49,456 nucleotides of DNA, taken from the NCBI GenBank assembly GCA_947259185.1, contig CAMYKT010000011.1:1-49456 (forward strand). Direction: 5' to 3'. This document shows, one piece after another, positions 1-8,310 of this stretch. The number at the start of each line of letters is the position of its first letter. Positions within the stretch are counted from its first letter, which is position 1. Source of the DNA: an uncultured Methanobacteriaceae archaeon. GTDB lineage: Archaea; Methanobacteriota; Methanobacteria; Methanobacteriales; Methanobacteriaceae. The notes below the pieces were generated by a model. The model was not told the origin of the DNA. It ran no database searches and saw only the letters and a program-made list of their open reading frames with translations. The position numbers and the translations under genes were made by a program.

Positions 1-1
1 T

Positions 2-907
2 AAAACTAAGATTAAGAATGTGTATGATCCTACCTGTGGTTCTGGTTCTCTGCTTTTGCGGGTGGCTCGTGAAGCAAGTGTATCTGATTTTTATGGCCAG
101 GAATTAAATCAGACCACCTATAACCTGGCCAGGATGAACATGATTTTGCATGATGTGAGTTTTAGTGATTTTGATATACAGCAGGGTGATTCCCTGGTAA
201 ACCCTCGTCACTTTGGTGATAAGTTTGAGGCCATAGTGGCCAATCCTCCATTTTCTGCTCACTGGTCCTCAGATAAGAGCTTTCTGGATGATGAAAGATT
301 CAGTGCCTATGGTAAACTGGCCCCTAAATCCAAGGCCGACTTTGCCTTCGTGCAGCACATGATCTACCATCTGGATGAAAATGGTACCATGGCCATAGTT
401 TTACCCCATGGGGTATTGTTCCGTGGGGCCGCAGAAGGCGTTATACGGAAGTATCTGGTGGCAGAGAAGAATTATCTGGATGCAGTGATTGGTTTACCGG
501 CTAATATTTTCTATGGTACCAGTATTCCCACTGTGGTGCTGGTATTTAAAAAATGTAGGGAAGATGATGCTGATGTACTCTTTATAGATTCTTCCAAGTA
601 CTTTGAGAAGGTTAAAAATCAGAACCGTTTAAGGGAGGAGGATGTGGATCGGATTATTGACACCTATCGTGAAAGGGCTGAGGTGGATAAATTCTCCCAT
701 AAGGCCAGTTTAGAGGAGATCCAGGAGAATGATTATAATTTGAATATTCCTCGTTATGTGGATACCTTTGAAGAGGAAGAACCGGTGGATTTGGATTCGG
801 TGGTTAAGGAACTGGAAGCCTTGGAAGCGGATATTGAAGCAGTTGATGCCGAGATTGAGAAGTATTGTGCTGAGTTGGGCATTAAGGCCCCTGTTTTTCG
901 GAGGTGA
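2..907 (+). CDS. hsdM: Type I restriction-modification DNA methyltransferase subunit HsdM (5' end outside window)
   Basis: This is the C-terminal part of an N6-adenine methyltransferase of a type I restriction-modification complex. The frame is open to the left edge, so the N-terminus is missing. Visible motifs are the SAM-binding motif DPTCGSGSLLL close to the start and the catalytic motif NPPF (in ANPPFSAHW), which is diagnostic of N6-adenine methylases. The C-terminal end is acidic and probably helical, as expected for the tail that meets HsdS. The stop codon is 7 bp before hsdS, so the two are co-transcribed. No hsdR follows hsdS; it would have to lie to the left of the window. Confidence 0.95.
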   Translation, partial: KTKIKNVYDPTCGSGSLLLRVAREASVSDFYGQELNQTTYNLARMNMILHDVSFSDFDIQQGDSLVNPRHFGDKFEAIVANPPFSAHWSSDKSFLDDERFSAYGKLAPKSKADFAFVQHMIYHLDENGTMAIVLPHGVLFRGAAEGVIRKYLVAEKNYLDAVIGLPANIFYGTSIPTVVLVFKKCREDDADVLFIDSSKYFEKVKNQNRLREEDVDRIIDTYRERAEVDKFSHKASLEEIQENDYNLNIPRYVDTFEEEEPVDLDSVVKELEALEADIEAVDAEIEKYCAELGIKAPVFRR

Positions 908-914
908 AGAGGTT

Positions 915-2102
915 ATGAGTGTGCCTGAGTTGAGGTTTCCTGGGTTTGAGGGGGAGTGGGAAGATAAGAATTTAGGAGATATAGCTAAATTCTCAAAAGG
1001 AAAAAATATATCAAAAAAAGATATTTCAGAGGAAGGAATTCCCTGCATCCGTTATGGAGAACTATATACAAGATATAAAGAAAAAATAACGGATGTTTTT
1101 TCTAAAACTGATCTAGGTAAGGATGAACTTGTTTTTAGTTCCAAAAATGATATTATTATCCCAACTTCTGGCGAAACAGCTATAGATCTTGCTACAGCTT
1201 CATGTGTTTTAAATGAGGGTGTTGCAATTGGTGGAGATACAAATATAATTAAAACAAAAGGTGATGGGCTATTTTTTTCTTATTATCTTAATTCAAAAAG
1301 AAAAAATATAGCTAAACTAGCCCAAGGTGTTTCGGTTGTACATTTATATTCTACTCATCTAAAGATAATAGATTTAAAAGTTCCTAGAATTGAAGAGCAA
1401 GAAAAGATTGCTTCTTTTCTGTCCGCAGTGGATGAAAAAATAGAGAAGTTAGAGAAAAAACTTGAGCTTTGGGAAGCTTATAAAAAAGGAATGATGCAGA
1501 AGATATTCAGTCAGGAATTACGGTTTAAAGATGAAAATGGGGATGAATATCCTGAGTGGGAAGAAAGAAAATTATGTGAAATTTCTATAATAAATCCTAA
1601 AGCTAATATTTTACCTGATGAATTTGTTTATATAGATTTAGAGAGTGTAGATTCTGGTATACTCAAAAAAATTAAAAAAACTATGAAAAAAGATGCTCCT
1701 AGCAGGGCTAAAAGAGTTTTAGAAAACAATGATATTTTATATCAAACTGTAAGACCTTATCAAAAAAATAACCTTTTTTTCCAATCAAATAATTTAGATA
1801 ATTACGTTGCATCTACAGGATATGCTCAGATAAGGGCCGAACAAGATTCTAAATTTCTTTATCATCTCATACATACAAAAAATTTCGTTAATAATGTATT
1901 GGCTAGATGTACAGGAACTAGTTATCCTGCAATTAATTCAAAAGATTTAGGTAAAATAAAAATATTTATTCCATCTAGTTCAGAGCAGAAAAAAATTGCT
2001 TCTTTTCTTTCTAGATTAGATGAAAAAATAGAAATGTTAGGGATAAAGCTAGAGTTTTGGGAGAATTATAAAAAAGGATTATTACAAAAAATGTTTTGTT
2101 AA
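915..2102 (+). CDS. hsdS: Type I restriction-modification specificity subunit HsdS
   Basis: A 395-aa DNA-recognition subunit that gives the type I complex its target sequence. The start is the ATG beginning MSVPELRFPGF, preceded by a GGAGGTGAAGAGG ribosome binding site; the frame stays open further upstream but that part overlaps hsdM. Two target-recognition domains are each followed by a matching conserved helix: KIASFLSAVDEKIEKLEKKL in the middle and KIASFLSRLDEKIEMLGIKL near the end, each followed by a W-x-x-Y-K-K-G segment. Both halves begin with the typical PEW/GEWE boundary. The target-recognition domains are much more AT-rich than hsdM, as expected for exchangeable domains. It ends about 100 bp before the STAND gene. 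Confidence 0.95.
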   Translation: MSVPELRFPGFEGEWEDKNLGDIAKFSKGKNISKKDISEEGIPCIRYGELYTRYKEKITDVFSKTDLGKDELVFSSKNDIIIPTSGETAIDLATASCVLNEGVAIGGDTNIIKTKGDGLFFSYYLNSKRKNIAKLAQGVSVVHLYSTHLKIIDLKVPRIEEQEKIASFLSAVDEKIEKLEKKLELWEAYKKGMMQKIFSQELRFKDENGDEYPEWEERKLCEISIINPKANILPDEFVYIDLESVDSGILKKIKKTMKKDAPSRAKRVLENNDILYQTVRPYQKNNLFFQSNNLDNYVASTGYAQIRAEQDSKFLYHLIHTKNFVNNVLARCTGTSYPAINSKDLGKIKIFIPSSSEQKKIASFLSRLDEKIEMLGIKLEFWENYKKGLLQKMFC

Positions 2103-2203
2103 CTGTTGATTACAATTCATTGATGCTAATTAAACACAAAACCTAAAATATTCAGGTTTATAACCAAGATTTCCATTAGAATCAGTTTATAAATGTGACT
2201 AAA

Positions 2204-5200
2204 ATGAATAAGATATTTATTAGTTCAACACGTAGAGACCTTGAAGAAGAGCGAAAGGCAGTAATTGACTATATAGATCGTTTATCAGATTGTAAAGCTA
2301 TTGCTATGGAAAAATTTTCTGCTTCAAAAGAGAGGTCTAAAGAACAATGCCTTACTGAATTAAAAGAGTGCAATACATTAATATTAATAATTGGGTTTAA
2401 ATACGGTTCAATAGATAAAGAAGAAGGAATATCGTTTACTGAAATCGAATTTAATGCTGCAAAAAAAATTGGAAAACTGAACATGCCCATTCATGTGTTT
2501 TTAAAGATAAAAAATGGGCATTGGACTCCTGATGAAGAAAATAATGACATATATAAAAAATTTAATGCATTTAAATCCAGAATCGATGATGAAAATGGGT
2601 GGGTTCACTTTGAAACATTAACTGAATTAATTGGGAAAGTTGCACAAACAATTTATGAAGAAAAATTAGAACGAGAAAGTGTCGAATCTAGATTTAACAT
2701 GTTGATTTCATTTCAAGAATTCTTCAAACCTTTTTTAAAGAAAAATAATTATTTTAATCATACATATCAGTTTGTTGGACGAGAAAATCATATAGAAAAG
2801 TTAGATAATTTTATTCAAAAAGATAAAAAAGTTGCAATAATTCAAGGAAAAGGTGGCATTGGTAAAAGTAGAATTTTATTTGAGTTTAGTAGGTGTTTTA
2901 ATGAATATAATAATGAATGGAATTTTTTTTTCTTAAATGAACATACAAAAATCTCAAAAGAAAATTTTCCTCAATTGAAACATGATGATAAATATATTAT
3001 TGTAATTGATGATGCTCATAGGATGAACGATGATGAATTATTGCTTCTTTTAAAAGTTCTGCAAGATTATCCTGAATCTAAGATTATTTTTTCCTGCCGT
3101 CCTTATGGATTTAATTATATTAAAATCATATTAAATCGTGCAGGAGTGGATCCAAAAGAGATTTACGATATACCTGAGATTAAGGAGATGGAATATGAAG
3201 ATTTAAAAAAATTAGGTCTCGAAGTATTAAGTGAAGAATATAAATATTTAATTAATTCACTAATTCAAGTAGCTGATAATTCCCCTCTTGTAATGGTAGT
3301 AGGGGGCAACCTAATTAATGAGAAAAAAATTAGTCCGGGCCTACTTGAACGCCAGAATGAGTTCCATGATGTTGTTTTTAATCGTTTTGAAGATGAATTA
3401 ATTGGTAAAATCAGTGATGATATTGATAAACATCTCTATAGGGAGATTCTTTCCCTTATTTCATCGTTGTCTCCTATAAATGGAGATGAAGATTTTTTTG
3501 ATAGAGCTTCTAAGTTTTTGAATGTGGAATCATATGAATTAATCCGTATTATGGATTTAATGGAATCTAGTATTTTGCTTAGAAGAGGAAATAGTGTCAA
3601 AATTACCCCAGATATTTTATCAGATCATATTTTACATAAAGCTTGTGTAACTACACGGGGACAAAGTACAGGTTATGCTTATAAAGTTTTTAAAGAATTT
3701 TGGGAATATACTCCTCAAAATTTATTATTAAACTTATCTGAGTTAGATTGGCGCCTTAAAAAATCTGAAGGCCCAAGCAGGTTATTATCCAATATATGGG
3801 ACGATTTATATCAAGATTTCAAGAAATCCAATAGTTCGCGGCGTTCTGAACTTTTAGATTATATTCATAGAGTAGCTATTTTTCAACCATCAGAGTCCTT
3901 AAAATTTGTTGAAGCTTCATTAAAAGATTATACTGATTATATTTACATATTGCCTTTAATCTTAGAAAATATTTCTTATTATTTAGACTATATGCCCCGT
4001 TGTTGTGATATTTTATGGGAATTAGGAAAAGATGATACAAGGCGTACTAATTCTACTCCATCCCATCCCATGAGGATCCTTTCTGAACTAGCAAAATATG
4101 ATATTGGGAAAAGTTTAAAAAAAAATTCAGCTGTCCTGGATTTTGTAGAAAGACATTTTGATGATCTTAATAATCCTGAATACCATCATTCTCTTTTTGA
4201 CATATTAGATAAGTTATTAGCAAAAGAAGAAACCCACAAAAAATATTCTGAAGATCAAATCAGTTTTTATCCATTTAGTGTACCTTATGAAAAAACTGAA
4301 TCAATTCGAAAAAGGGCCTTATCATTAATATCAAAATCTATTAAATCTGAATCAACAAAAACAAAATTAAGATTGTTTAAAAGTCTTTATGATATTCTAT
4401 GGCCACCTAGAGGGCAATATAAGCGTGAAGTAAGCGAAAAAGAAAAAGATCAATGGATTCCAGAACAAATAGAAGTTTTGGGAATAATAGAAAATCTTGT
4501 AAAAACTACTAATGATCCTGTCGTCCTTATTAAAATAAAATCTGATTTAATCAGAGTTTCACGAGCTTTAAAGACAGACCAAGCTAATATAGCAAGTTCA
4601 ATAGTCAAATTAATAAAAAATTCATTTGAATTGAAGATTACAAGAGCTTTATGGGATGAATATAATAGAGAATATGAGAATTATCAAGAAAGAGATAGGG
4701 AAATTGAAAATAAGAAAAAAATCATAGTTTCTGAACTTTTAGTTAAATACTATGACTCAGAAAAACTATATGAATTTTTAAAAAGCAAAGTGAGAAATCT
4801 AGAACAATCGGGAGTTAAATATAATTCTGATCACATTTTTAAATTAATAGGATTTGAAAACTACCATTTAGCTATAGAACTTTCTAATTTTATTGTTTCA
4901 GACGATTCAAACACACTTTCACCATATATAAGTGCATTAATGTCGGGAATAAGAAAATCAGATAGGGATAAGGCAGTTGAATTATCTAAATCAATCTTAA
5001 ATTCTAATAATAAACATTTAATAAAGTCACTGGCTGAGGGTTATGCAAGTAGAGGTTGGTGTGCAGATCTAGATGGTGAAGATGTAAATATAATTAATAT
5101 TTTAATTAATTATCATGAATCAGATGTAAAAAGTGTTGCTATTTTATCTTTAGGTTACTTTAGTAATGAATGGAAAAGTTTAGCTATTGAATTAGCTTTA

Positions 5201-5992
5201 GAAGTAGATATAGGTAATAATGTGGATTTTGGCCAGTCATTTTGTACTGTTTTTGATGAGTACCATCTTACTATTGAAGGATTAGATGAACAAAAAATCA
5301 ATCTTATTTTGAATAAGTTAACTGAAATTAAAAATATTGACAATGCGCATATAAAGAATTTTTTAGTATATGTAAGTTCTAAATATCCTGTTTTAGTTGT
5401 TGATTTATTTTTAAATAGGATAAAACTGTTCAAAGATGAACCTTCTTGGAAAAATAAGTGTGAGCCAATACCTTACAAATTTTGTAATAGATTAGATATT
5501 GCGAATGATCTTAACTATAAAACCATTCTCAGAAATGTTAGAGATAAATTATTAGATTCCGATTACAATAAAGTTGAAATTGCACAATTATTTGTGGATT
5601 TATCCTTAGAATTTTCTCCAATAAGTGTTGAAGTTATGTGTGAATGGATAAAATCTCATAATATTGGAAAATTAGAAGCAGTTGGGCAATTAATTTATAA
5701 TGGTCCTTCAGAATTTGTTTTTTCTAATGTAGAAATAATAAGAAAGTTTTTTGATAATTTTTATGAATTAGATCAGAATTCATACCAAATTATAAAGGAA
5801 GGATTAGTTGAAAATTTTTTTTTGGTAAGGGATTTATACAATCCTAGATCAGAGGATGAGGAAATAAAAGAAAAATCTGCAAAAATAATCAAGGAACTCC
5901 CAAAAAATTCACCAACACGAGATTTTTACCAATACCTGTATAAAAAAGCTCAAAATTCTTTGATTGTATTTTCCAGGGATGGGATGACTTAA
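2204..5992 (+). CDS. Large STAND-type NTPase with N-terminal DUF4062 domain, probable antiviral defence protein
   Basis: A 1262-aa multidomain protein. Residues 1-110 (MNKIFISSTRRDLEEERKAV) match the DUF4062 family, a domain often placed at the front of signalling NTPases and presumed to be the effector. Residues 190-195 (FVGRE) precede a P-loop NTPase with Walker A GKGGIGKS at 215-222, Walker B IIVIDDAH at 265-272 and a sensor-like FSCRPYG at 296-302, the layout of STAND/NB-ARC/Avs-type ATPases. The remaining 800 or so residues look like long helical repeats, the usual position of the sensor. I chose ATG 2204 over GTG 2195 because DUF4062 proteins begin at this methionine; there is no clear Shine-Dalgarno. 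Its place directly after hsdMS and its AT-richness suggest a horizontally acquired defence gene. The function is inferred; no trigger is visible. Confidence 0.85.
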   Translation: MNKIFISSTRRDLEEERKAVIDYIDRLSDCKAIAMEKFSASKERSKEQCLTELKECNTLILIIGFKYGSIDKEEGISFTEIEFNAAKKIGKLNMPIHVFLKIKNGHWTPDEENNDIYKKFNAFKSRIDDENGWVHFETLTELIGKVAQTIYEEKLERESVESRFNMLISFQEFFKPFLKKNNYFNHTYQFVGRENHIEKLDNFIQKDKKVAIIQGKGGIGKSRILFEFSRCFNEYNNEWNFFFLNEHTKISKENFPQLKHDDKYIIVIDDAHRMNDDELLLLLKVLQDYPESKIIFSCRPYGFNYIKIILNRAGVDPKEIYDIPEIKEMEYEDLKKLGLEVLSEEYKYLINSLIQVADNSPLVMVVGGNLINEKKISPGLLERQNEFHDVVFNRFEDELIGKISDDIDKHLYREILSLISSLSPINGDEDFFDRASKFLNVESYELIRIMDLMESSILLRRGNSVKITPDILSDHILHKACVTTRGQSTGYAYKVFKEFWEYTPQNLLLNLSELDWRLKKSEGPSRLLSNIWDDLYQDFKKSNSSRRSELLDYIHRVAIFQPSESLKFVEASLKDYTDYIYILPLILENISYYLDYMPRCCDILWELGKDDTRRTNSTPSHPMRILSELAKYDIGKSLKKNSAVLDFVERHFDDLNNPEYHHSLFDILDKLLAKEETHKKYSEDQISFYPFSVPYEKTESIRKRALSLISKSIKSESTKTKLRLFKSLYDILWPPRGQYKREVSEKEKDQWIPEQIEVLGIIENLVKTTNDPVVLIKIKSDLIRVSRALKTDQANIASSIVKLIKNSFELKITRALWDEYNREYENYQERDREIENKKKIIVSELLVKYYDSEKLYEFLKSKVRNLEQSGVKYNSDHIFKLIGFENYHLAIELSNFIVSDDSNTLSPYISALMSGIRKSDRDKAVELSKSILNSNNKHLIKSLAEGYASRGWCADLDGEDVNIINILINYHESDVKSVAILSLGYFSNEWKSLAIELALEVDIGNNVDFGQSFCTVFDEYHLTIEGLDEQKINLILNKLTEIKNIDNAHIKNFLVYVSSKYPVLVVDLFLNRIKLFKDEPSWKNKCEPIPYKFCNRLDIANDLNYKTILRNVRDKLLDSDYNKVEIAQLFVDLSLEFSPISVEVMCEWIKSHNIGKLEAVGQLIYNGPSEFVFSNVEIIRKFFDNFYELDQNSYQIIKEGLVENFFLVRDLYNPRSEDEEIKEKSAKIIKELPKNSPTRDFYQYLYKKAQNSLIVFSRDGMT

Positions 5993-6072
5993 ATTAATCT
6001 ATATAAATAATAGTACTCATATAATTTATTGATTTTAAACTTAAAAATTATTCAACTTTATTGACACTCTTA

Positions 6073-6100
6073 TGGGTCGGGAAAAAACCCTTTTATTTTT
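6073..6100 (+). terminator. Probable terminator after the STAND gene
   Basis: A short hairpin (GGG, loop TCGGGAAAAAA, CCC) is followed directly by TTTTATTTTT. It lies 80 bp downstream of the STAND stop codon, in an otherwise featureless AT-rich gap. The T-tract is the main archaeal termination signal; the hairpin may be incidental. Confidence 0.45.
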
Positions 6101-6133
6101 AAATAAATGTACTATAAAAAAGTAAATTATTAA

Positions 6134-6214
6134 ATTAGTGCAGCGTTAAGATTAGAAAAATATCATGAATTAGAATATAAAACTGACTTAAAAGAATTTT
6201 ATAGTTTAAATTGA
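6134..6214 (+). pseudogene. Possible remnant of a small antitoxin-like gene (C-terminal end only)
   Basis: A 26-codon open stretch without a start codon reads ISAALRLEKYHELE, then a charged helical tail ending at a stop. The RLEKYxELxxKY pattern resembles the C-terminal helix of small archaeal antitoxins that accompany PIN toxins. An in-frame TAA lies immediately before it, so nothing upstream is coded. It sits between the STAND gene and hicBA. The resemblance is from memory of such families and is weak. Confidence 0.25.
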
Positions 6215-6218
6215 TATT

Positions 6219-6458
6219 TTATGATAAATATTTTAAAAATTCCTCTCGACTAAGTCCTGATTGTTTAATAATATTTATTAAAAGACCTTTTCTTATAATT
6301 TTATGCAAAGGAACAACGACTGTAATAGTTCCTTCTGGATTGCCTTTTTTTTTTAATATTATATGGCTGCCCTTAGTTCTACTTTGCTCAAATCCTGCCT
6401 TATTAAGAGCTTTGCAGATTTTATGTCCCGATACAGAAGGAAGTTTGTTGTTCGACAT
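6219..6458 (-). CDS. hicA: HicA family toxin (mRNA interferase)
   Basis: A 79-aa protein of the HicA family, which cleaves mRNA and is held in check by HicB. It has the double-stranded-RNA-binding-like fold signature: LPSVSGHKICKALNKAGFE, then GSHIILKKKG, where the histidine is the conserved catalytic residue of the family, then a TVVVPLH strand and a helical end (GLSREEFLKYL). I chose the ATG at 6458, giving MSNNKLP; an upstream TTG is possible. The start overlaps the end of hicB by 38 bp, so the two are translationally coupled, with the antitoxin gene first. Confidence 0.9.
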   Translation of the reverse strand: MSNNKLPSVSGHKICKALNKAGFEQSRTKGSHIILKKKGNPEGTITVVVPLHKIIRKGLLINIIKQSGLSREEFLKYLS

Positions 6459-6681
6459 GTATTTCAACTATATTATTAAGATTATCATTTGCACATTGTT
6501 TGATTAAGTCTTGATACTCCTTTTGGACATCTTCATCTGATAAAAAAAGTTCAAGAGCCTCTATTATATTAGCCAAAGCTTCATCTTTAGTATCCCCTTG
6601 GCTTGCAACGTGGAAAAGTGGGCAAACCACTACATAGCCATTATCTTCTTCCGTAATACAAACAGGCAATTCCATTTTCAT
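6421..6681 (-). CDS. hicB: HicB family antitoxin
   Basis: An 86-aa antitoxin. The N-terminal half (LPVCITEEDNGYVVVCPLF, then ASQGDTKDEALANI) is the partial RNase H-like HicB fold: a strand pair, the G-D-T-x-x-E-A motif and a long helix. The usual C-terminal DNA-binding domain is short or absent, so autoregulation by HicB itself is uncertain. The ATG at 6681 follows an AGGGGG ribosome binding site 9 bp upstream; a GTG six bases earlier is an alternative. The antitoxin-first order is the less common arrangement compared with hicAB of E. coli but is found widely. Confidence 0.88.
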   Translation of the reverse strand: MKMELPVCITEEDNGYVVVCPLFHVASQGDTKDEALANIIEALELFLSDEDVQKEYQDLIKQCANDNLNNIVEIHVEQQTSFCIGT

Positions 6682-7055
6682 TCTCACTTACCCCCTATAC
6701 TTATTAGTATTATGTATCTGTATACTTAAAAACTTACTTGATTATACTACTTTGGATTATCTCTATTAAGTTTTAGCAAAATATCATTTGATAAAATTAC
6801 TCTATATACTTTATGATTTAGAATTAATTTTTAATAGTTAGGAAATTTAAAGAATGTCACCAAATCATTGATTTTTTGAGAACTTTATCTCCAATCTTAT
6901 CTTTTCAATATAAATATCTCATTCCATATAAGTATTTACTAAAAATAATATAATTACTACTAAAAAATATAATTAATTGTTTATTCTAACCCAATGGCTT
7001 ATTTCGTATCGTTTAACGTCATTTAATGAATTTTAATCTATAATAAATATTATTT
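6682..7055. other. AT-rich intergenic stretch without recognised gene
   Basis: This stretch lies upstream of hicBA. I see only AT-rich sequence and no open frame with a ribosome binding site. It should contain the hicBA promoter. The decayed repeat at 7056-7175 follows it. Confidence 0.5.
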
Positions 7056-7175
7056 TTAGATTTCTATTTTTTCACCATATGTAAATATTTCACTTAAGAC
7101 AAATAGAAAAAAAGTATATCCTAAAACCCATAAAAAATAATATGATTGTTTTTTATTGCTGAGCAAATTCGTAAC
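7056..7175 (-). repeat. Degenerate direct repeat, left copy (fragment of a membrane-protein gene tail)
   Basis: This stretch resembles 12087-12209: both contain AAAAAGTATATCCTAAAA, then CCATAAAAAATA, then TTGCTGAGC, A-TTCGT-ACC, and share TTTTAGATTTCTATTTTTT at the other end. On the minus strand the left copy is open for 39 codons to a TAA. It contains the hydrophobic run YYFLWVLGYTFFLFVLSEIF, like the last transmembrane helix and short tail of a membrane protein, but there is no start codon and stops lie just upstream. I read it as the leftover 3' end of a lost gene. The two copies have the same orientation and enclose DUF4238, gajA and gajB. Confidence 0.6.
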
Positions 7176-7232
7176 CTAGATTTAAAAATTCTTAAAATTT
7201 AACTTAATTTTTTAATTAATTTAATTAAATTT

Positions 7233-8192
7233 TTAATCATTACCTATTCTTTTTCTGTTTTTATTTTTATATTCTGGATTTTCATCTAAAAATGTATCTG
7301 CAATCGGAAAATCATTTTTACTGGAAAAAATAAATTGAGTTGAAGAGACTACTTGTAAATTATTTTCGAAATCTACTCGTTTTTGATTAACATATTCTTT
7401 GGAGAGTAATACACTTGACAAATCTAAATCATTTTTCTCGCAAATTTTATCAATTAGATTTTTCATTTCTTCACTCTTCACATTTCTTGACCTTTTTAAA
7501 TCGCTTAATTTAACAGGAGCCATCAATATCAATAGTAATTCATCTGATAAAGGAAAATGTAACTGAAATCCTTTACAGCGTAGTCCCATATTACTTTTAT
7601 GAGATTCTGGATCAAGTTCATTATATGATGCACAAGGGTGGTCAGATGTCCAGAAAGGAGTATCTGTATTATTAACACATAATTTCCAAGACATTTCATT
7701 CAACATTATTTCAGAAAGTTCATCAGTCAATTCGAACATTATCTCAACATGAGTATCTCTTAATTCATCTTTATCGATTTCAACATCTAAATTATCGGAA
7801 TTTGGAATGTTATCTTTAATTTTATTGAATAATCTTTTGCTTATTTGTTCCAAATTTATTCTTGATTCTTTTGTTCTAAGATGTTGTAGGGCTATGAATT
7901 TTGATAAAACTTTTTTTTCTTTAGTAGATAGTACACTCAATTCTTTATTTTTTATTAATTTTTGTAAAACGATGTTAAATTCAGATTCAAGGTCACTTAA
8001 TGATTTTTCTATTTCTTGATTTTCACTAATATCATAAAAGTAATTTTCATGGCCGATATCTTTAATATTAGCTGGAAATATCTTCCCATTTTCTTTATTA
8101 TAAGTATATAAAAAATGTTGTTTTCCATTTAATTTTGAAAATCCTTTTAAATAATGTCTGGGGACAAAATGCTGTCTTTTTGTTTTAGCCAT
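7233..8192 (-). CDS. DUF4238 protein, divergent partner of the Gabija operon
   Basis: A 319-aa protein of the DUF4238 family, which has no established biochemical function as far as I know. Family hallmarks are the N-terminal QHFVPRHYLKGFS (7-19), ALQHLRT (101-107), the F-W-T-S-D-H-P motif (180-186) and LHFPLSDELLLILMAP (211-226). The regular conserved polar residues (Q-H, H-x-R-T, T-S-D) would fit an enzyme active site, but that is inference. The start follows a GGTGA ribosome binding site. It is transcribed away from gajA across 118 bp containing three related palindromes, so the two units may be co-controlled. Members often occur in defence-rich loci; it may be a bystander, regulator or accessory effector. 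Confidence 0.8.
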   Translation of the reverse strand: MAKTKRQHFVPRHYLKGFSKLNGKQHFLYTYNKENGKIFPANIKDIGHENYFYDISENQEIEKSLSDLESEFNIVLQKLIKNKELSVLSTKEKKVLSKFIALQHLRTKESRINLEQISKRLFNKIKDNIPNSDNLDVEIDKDELRDTHVEIMFELTDELSEIMLNEMSWKLCVNNTDTPFWTSDHPCASYNELDPESHKSNMGLRCKGFQLHFPLSDELLLILMAPVKLSDLKRSRNVKSEEMKNLIDKICEKNDLDLSSVLLSKEYVNQKRVDFENNLQVVSSTQFIFSSKNDFPIADTFLDENPEYKNKNRKRIGND

Positions 8193-8219
8193 GTTTTCAC
8201 CGTTAACACGAAAAACTCC

Positions 8220-8286
8220 TAATTTAAATAAATGAATTGGATTATTTAAATAATTTGATATAAAAAAGATAGCTTTATTTAAATAA
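8220..8286. promoter_or_regulatory. Divergent control region with three phased TTATTTAAATAA palindromes
   Basis: The 118-bp gap between DUF4238 and gajA holds two perfect copies of the 12-bp palindrome TTATTTAAATAA (8242-8253 and 8275-8286) and one copy with a single mismatch (8220-8231). Start-to-start spacings are 22 and 33 bp, whole multiples of 11, so all three face the same side of the helix. The outer copies sit about 30-33 bp from the start codons of gajA and DUF4238, where TATA boxes would lie; gajA has no Shine-Dalgarno, consistent with a leaderless mRNA. They may be TATA boxes, operators or both. Confidence 0.45.
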
Positions 8287-8310
8287 TATTAATAATTAAC
8301 AAATGGTTAT

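Noticed and set aside
756..914. Longer N-terminus for HsdS
   Set aside because: The extension overlaps hsdM, is tryptophan/arginine-rich and unlike HsdS; the ATG at 915 has the ribosome binding site and the family start.
6682..7230. CRISPR array or short tandem repeats in the long AT-rich gap
   Set aside because: No regularly spaced repeat of 24-40 bp is visible; the only repeat is the single degenerate copy paired with 12087-12209.
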